Below are positions 5,249 through 8,092 of a stretch of DNA of 8,092 nucleotides, piece after piece (position 1 is the first letter of the stretch; the number at the start of each line of letters is the position of its first letter). The notes beneath the pieces are model-generated. The model had not been told where the DNA came from. It made no database searches and saw only the letters and a program-made list of their open reading frames with translations. The position numbers were made by a program, and so were the translations under genes. This DNA is from an uncultured Clostridia bacterium. Lineage in GTDB: Bacteria; Bacillota; Clostridia; Oscillospirales; Acutalibacteraceae. The stretch covers positions 1 through 8,092 of the forward strand of contig CAMVYG010000095.1 in the NCBI GenBank assembly GCA_947171615.1. Direction: 5' to 3'.

Positions 5249-7675
5249 TTACAGCAGATGCACGGCAGTGTCTCCATACAGAATTTCCAGGCTGCGATCC
5301 ACCGAGCCATCGTCATTTTTGTGCTGATGATAAATTCCCCAACACAGCCCCGTGCTGAAAAAGGTGTGAAAATCATTTTGGTGAATTTTAGGATCAAAGA
5401 AAACTGTTTTTCCCCGGGCCATATCGTATTGAAAACCGCTCAGTGCAGTAATAAGCCCCCAGCTCGCCAGAGATCTGGCATAATGATGGCCGCATTCGCG
5501 TTCATTGTAGGGCGACCTTCTTGTGCCATCATGCCGTTTTCGTACAGCTTCTGCAATTTGAAGTCCTTTCTCTACTTCCCCTGCATAGATGAGACTGGAA
5601 GCCACCTGATATTCCACACCCGTCCAAACCTCATCGGCATAGAAAAACGGAAATTGCGGCCGCTTTCCCTCCGGGGTATTCTCCTGGGGCCAGGTACAAA
5701 TTGTTAGCCGGGGCTCATCTTCCATTGCATAGCCCCTTCCTATGCTGTAGGGCTTTTTCTGTTTTTCGCTGAAATTGTAATCAAAAATACTGTTCAGGGC
5801 ACCGATCACATGCTTTTGAGGGAACAAATATCCCAATCCTGTTACAAATGCCAGAAATTGCCCAAACAACTGATCCGACAAACAGCCGCCTCCGAATTGG
5901 CAGCGATAAGAATCCAGGTTTTCCAGCCTCTGCACGTAATAGGAACCGTTCCATAACAGCTGATCCGCACGATATGTGCCTTTTTTATAGCAGTCCGACA
6001 ATTCTAACGCATACTCTGTCTCTCCCAGATAACACGCCAAATCATACATTGCCGCCACTGCCCCATACAGCAAAGAGCACACCAGCGGATTCGGGCCATA
6101 AAACTCGGTATCATAGGTAGTATGCTGTTCTCCCTCCGGCAGCAAATCATGATCCAGATCAAAATGCTCAAACAAATAAGCCAATGCCCGCTTTGCCTTT
6201 GGCCACACCTTTTGAAGGAAATCGTCATCACCGGTCAATTTCCATTCCCGATACATTCTGATCAAGGCGCCAGCCTGTCCGTCTGCGGCCGGTATATAAT
6301 CCCACTTTGGATTTCCAAACACGCGCTGGGTGCGATAGGTCATATGTCCTTCCTCTGATGTTTCCAGTAAAAGCTCTGTCTCTCTGGCCGAAATTTCCAA
6401 TTCAGGAAAAAGGAACGCTACACTCTGCGCATAATTCCACACATGGGCGCAGGTTCCCTCACAGCATCCTCCGTGGTCGAAGCAGCCTTCCCAACCGACA
6501 AACGTACCGTCTTCAAGGCGCATGCAGGTTGGACTTCGCAAAACGGTCAGATTATCAGCCGCCGCCTCAATCACGTAAGGCGGCAGCGTACTGCCGTACA
6601 GAGCATCAGAAAACATTCTGCTCTGCTGTTCCAATCTTGGCAGATTTTCAAGCAGATACTTTCCTGCATCAAAGGCGTTTTGAAAAAGAACGCCATAGTA
6701 ATTTTTAATCAGCACCGCGTTATTATCCACAGGTTTTGTATCTGTCCAATCCTTTTCCCGGAGAGGAAAATACCAGGTAAGGCAGAACGTGAAGCTCTCG
6801 GTTTCACCGGGCTCAATCGTTTTGGAAACGCACAGGGAGCCTGTTTTCAAGGCCGCAAAAGTATTGCGGAATGTTTCAGGAAGTTCTTTGCGCGCAGCGC
6901 CGATTGTCCCGTTTTTAGAAAACTCTTCCCAAAAATCAGTAATGCCGTCAAACAGGCTGCCCTGCGTCCATTCTGTCAATGCCGAGACATTCTGATCAGG
7001 CGTCAGCAATGCTATGCTGTTGGCACGGAGGCGGTCATAGTTTGGATCATGGCAAGTATCATACAATCCGCGAAACCCAGCGCCTTCTACCCACTCATTC
7101 GTAACATAATGGCTCAGTTCCGGGCAGCTGAGGGAAAATTTTCCGTTAGGTTCACCCATATAACCTGAAGCGTTCGGCATGGTAATACATACCGATGCTT
7201 CAACCCTTTGATCGGTGGGATTTTTCACATGATATCGCAAAACAGCTCCGGGAATTCCCGAATCATCTGAATTCAAGGGAATAAAAGGGGTAAAACCCTC
7301 CAGGGTCACAGAAACCGGCAAAGAATCATCTTCAAAATCGACAAATACAAAAGGCATTCGGCTGCGCATGCTGGCTTTATGAAACCGGGGCAGCCCTGCC
7401 AATTCCCAAAGGCTGTGCCCATGGGCTCCATTGTGGGGAGGGACCGGCCCCGACTCCAACACCCTGGCAACAGGAGCGCCTCCTTCTTTCCTGCACCAAA
7501 TAGCAGGAAAGGCACAAGGAAGCGTATTTCCCTTTCCCGACTGCCCAAACCACTCAAAATCGCAGAACTGACCTCTGGAGCCAATAGAAAAGTTGCCGGT
7601 TCCGATACCGCCCAGCAAAAATTTAACGCATTCACATTCAGAAGAATAAACTGAAAACCAACTGGCAAATTTCAA
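5249..7675 (-). CDS. GH116-type (DUF608, GBA2-like) glycoside hydrolase
   Basis: An 808-residue glycosidase with no signal peptide, so probably cytoplasmic. The N-terminal beta-sandwich domain opens with LLGGIGTGNFSIGSRGQF (20-37), the hallmark of the GBA2/GH116 N-terminal domain. The (alpha/alpha)6 catalytic domain spans roughly 360-770. It contains GCCEGTCAHVWNYAQ (403-417), ADGQAGALIRMYREW (464-478), QHTTYDTEFYGPNP (517-530), ADEVWTGVEYQVA (680-692) and SLASWGLITALSGFQYD (735-751). Asp522 in the TYD motif is the probable acid/base by comparison with GH116 enzymes; the nucleophile is not certain (Glu396 or Glu406). Known members are beta-glucosidases, beta-xylosidases or N-acetylglucosaminidases. 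Start is TTG, with an in-frame TAG three codons upstream and a GAGAAAGG site. It lies 29 bases after the GH172-like gene and is convergent with the allose-type operon. Confidence 0.88.
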   Translation of the reverse strand: MKFASWFSVYSSECECVKFLLGGIGTGNFSIGSRGQFCDFEWFGQSGKGNTLPCAFPAIWCRKEGGAPVARVLESGPVPPHNGAHGHSLWELAGLPRFHKASMRSRMPFVFVDFEDDSLPVSVTLEGFTPFIPLNSDDSGIPGAVLRYHVKNPTDQRVEASVCITMPNASGYMGEPNGKFSLSCPELSHYVTNEWVEGAGFRGLYDTCHDPNYDRLRANSIALLTPDQNVSALTEWTQGSLFDGITDFWEEFSKNGTIGAARKELPETFRNTFAALKTGSLCVSKTIEPGETESFTFCLTWYFPLREKDWTDTKPVDNNAVLIKNYYGVLFQNAFDAGKYLLENLPRLEQQSRMFSDALYGSTLPPYVIEAAADNLTVLRSPTCMRLEDGTFVGWEGCFDHGGCCEGTCAHVWNYAQSVAFLFPELEISARETELLLETSEEGHMTYRTQRVFGNPKWDYIPAADGQAGALIRMYREWKLTGDDDFLQKVWPKAKRALAYLFEHFDLDHDLLPEGEQHTTYDTEFYGPNPLVCSLLYGAVAAMYDLACYLGETEYALELSDCYKKGTYRADQLLWNGSYYVQRLENLDSYRCQFGGGCLSDQLFGQFLAFVTGLGYLFPQKHVIGALNSIFDYNFSEKQKKPYSIGRGYAMEDEPRLTICTWPQENTPEGKRPQFPFFYADEVWTGVEYQVASSLIYAGEVEKGLQIAEAVRKRHDGTRRSPYNERECGHHYARSLASWGLITALSGFQYDMARGKTVFFDPKIHQNDFHTFFSTGLCWGIYHQHKNDDGSVDRSLEILYGDTAVHLL

Positions 7676-7686
7676 AGAGATCTACG

Positions 7687-7694
7687 CCTTTCTC
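7687..7694 (-). promoter_or_regulatory. Ribosome binding site for the GH116-type gene
   Basis: The minus strand reads GAGAAAGG, 11 bases before the TTG at 7675, slightly longer than ideal spacing. An in-frame TAG at 7684-7682 excludes any start further upstream, and the conserved domain begins only about 20 residues in, so the TTG is the only reasonable start. Confidence 0.5.
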
Positions 7695-7704
7695 AAAGTT
7701 TATT

Positions 7705-8092
7705 TCAATACCCACCAGGCGCCTTGCGAGTACGATAAATTTTTTCCCATTCCTCCAAAGCGGCTTCCATAGCAGGCGTTAATTCCACAGGCGCTGTAGG
7801 TAAAGTTCGGCTGCCCTCCGGGAAATAGAAGCCCTGCACCAGGGGAACCCGCTGCTCTACAGGCAATATCCCAAAAGGCTTATGAGGCTCTGTCTGGTAC
7901 CAATAGGCTACCGATGAATACTCATTGGAAAGATGATTGCCATGCCCGTGCTCAATAGAAGCCCGCAGGCTTTTCTGAAACCGCACGGGATTGACCATGT
8001 AAAACACATAGGAGGTCTGGTACCCTCCCGTGTCTCCCTCGAAAATGGAGGAGCCGTTGAAAAGATAAGCATTGCGCTGCATGCCATATGCC
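7705..8092 (-). CDS. DUF2961 / GH172-like protein, C-terminal part (N-terminus outside window)
   Basis: The last 128 residues of a protein whose frame stays open to the right edge and ends in TGA at 7705. The segment with SYVFYMVNPVRFQKSLRASIEHG and then YSSVAYWYQTEPH is the characteristic C-terminal core of the DUF2961 family, whose characterised members form glycoside hydrolase family 172 (difructose dianhydride and arabinan-type enzymes). The tail ELTPAMEAALEEWEKIYRTRK is a helical end common in the family. The ATG at 8082 is internal (preceding in-frame codons encode A-Y-G) and not the real start. The catalytic residues lie upstream and outside the window, so activity cannot be judged. 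It is the upstream gene of the glycosidase pair, with only 29 bases to the next start. Confidence 0.85.
   Translation of the reverse strand, partial: AYGMQRNAYLFNGSSIFEGDTGGYQTSYVFYMVNPVRFQKSLRASIEHGHGNHLSNEYSSVAYWYQTEPHKPFGILPVEQRVPLVQGFYFPEGSRTLPTAPVELTPAMEAALEEWEKIYRTRKAPGGY

Noticed and set aside
6443..7168. Long plus-strand open frame of 241 codons opposite the glycosidase gene
   Set aside because: It is antisense to conserved GH116 coding sequence, has no recognisable domain, and its composition is that of a shadow frame.
1..8092. CRISPR array, insertion sequence, tRNA or prophage signal
   Set aside because: No regularly spaced repeats, transposase motifs, terminal inverted repeats or tRNA-like cloverleaf were seen on either strand; the genes are ordinary metabolic and regulatory ones.

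Overview
The window (about 50% G+C by eye) looks like a chromosomal sugar-utilisation locus from an anaerobic Firmicute, probably a gut member of class Clostridia (Lachnospiraceae or Oscillospiraceae). The reasons are strong AGGAGG-type ribosome binding sites, frequent TTG starts, the protein families present, and short operon spacing. The genus cannot be told from sequence alone.

Layout. Positions 1-1003 (minus) hold a LacI-family repressor that runs off the left edge just before its C-terminus. The 248-base divergent intergenic region 1004-1251 carries two near-consensus sigma-A promoters facing apart, and each has an operator-like element at its predicted transcription start. Rightward from there runs a tight operon: an AlsE/Rpe-type epimerase (1252-1905), an AlsK-type ROK kinase (1919-2845), an RpiB-type isomerase (2842-3297), an AraC-family regulator (3320-4084) and a zinc-type medium-chain dehydrogenase (4149-5132). 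A strong hairpin terminator (5181-5230) closes it. Converging from the right on the minus strand are a complete GH116-type (DUF608) glycosidase (5249-7675) and the C-terminal part of a DUF2961/GH172-type protein (7705 to the right edge), 29 bases apart and probably co-transcribed.

How the genes work together. Kinase, RpiB-type isomerase and epimerase match the known E. coli D-allose route: allose to allose-6-phosphate (AlsK), to allulose-6-phosphate (RpiB acting on allose-6-phosphate), to fructose-6-phosphate (AlsE). The kinase shares AlsK-specific stretches and the epimerase has the AlsE version of the PGF-AGQ loop, so D-allose or D-allulose is the best-supported substrate. The LacI repressor probably controls itself and the operon. 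The AraC regulator inside the operon may form a second regulatory tier. The dehydrogenase and the two intracellular-looking glycosidases have no counterpart in the E. coli als operon. This suggests, as a hypothesis only, a locus that liberates and catabolises allose (or a related C3-epimeric sugar) from glycosides. No transporter lies in the window.
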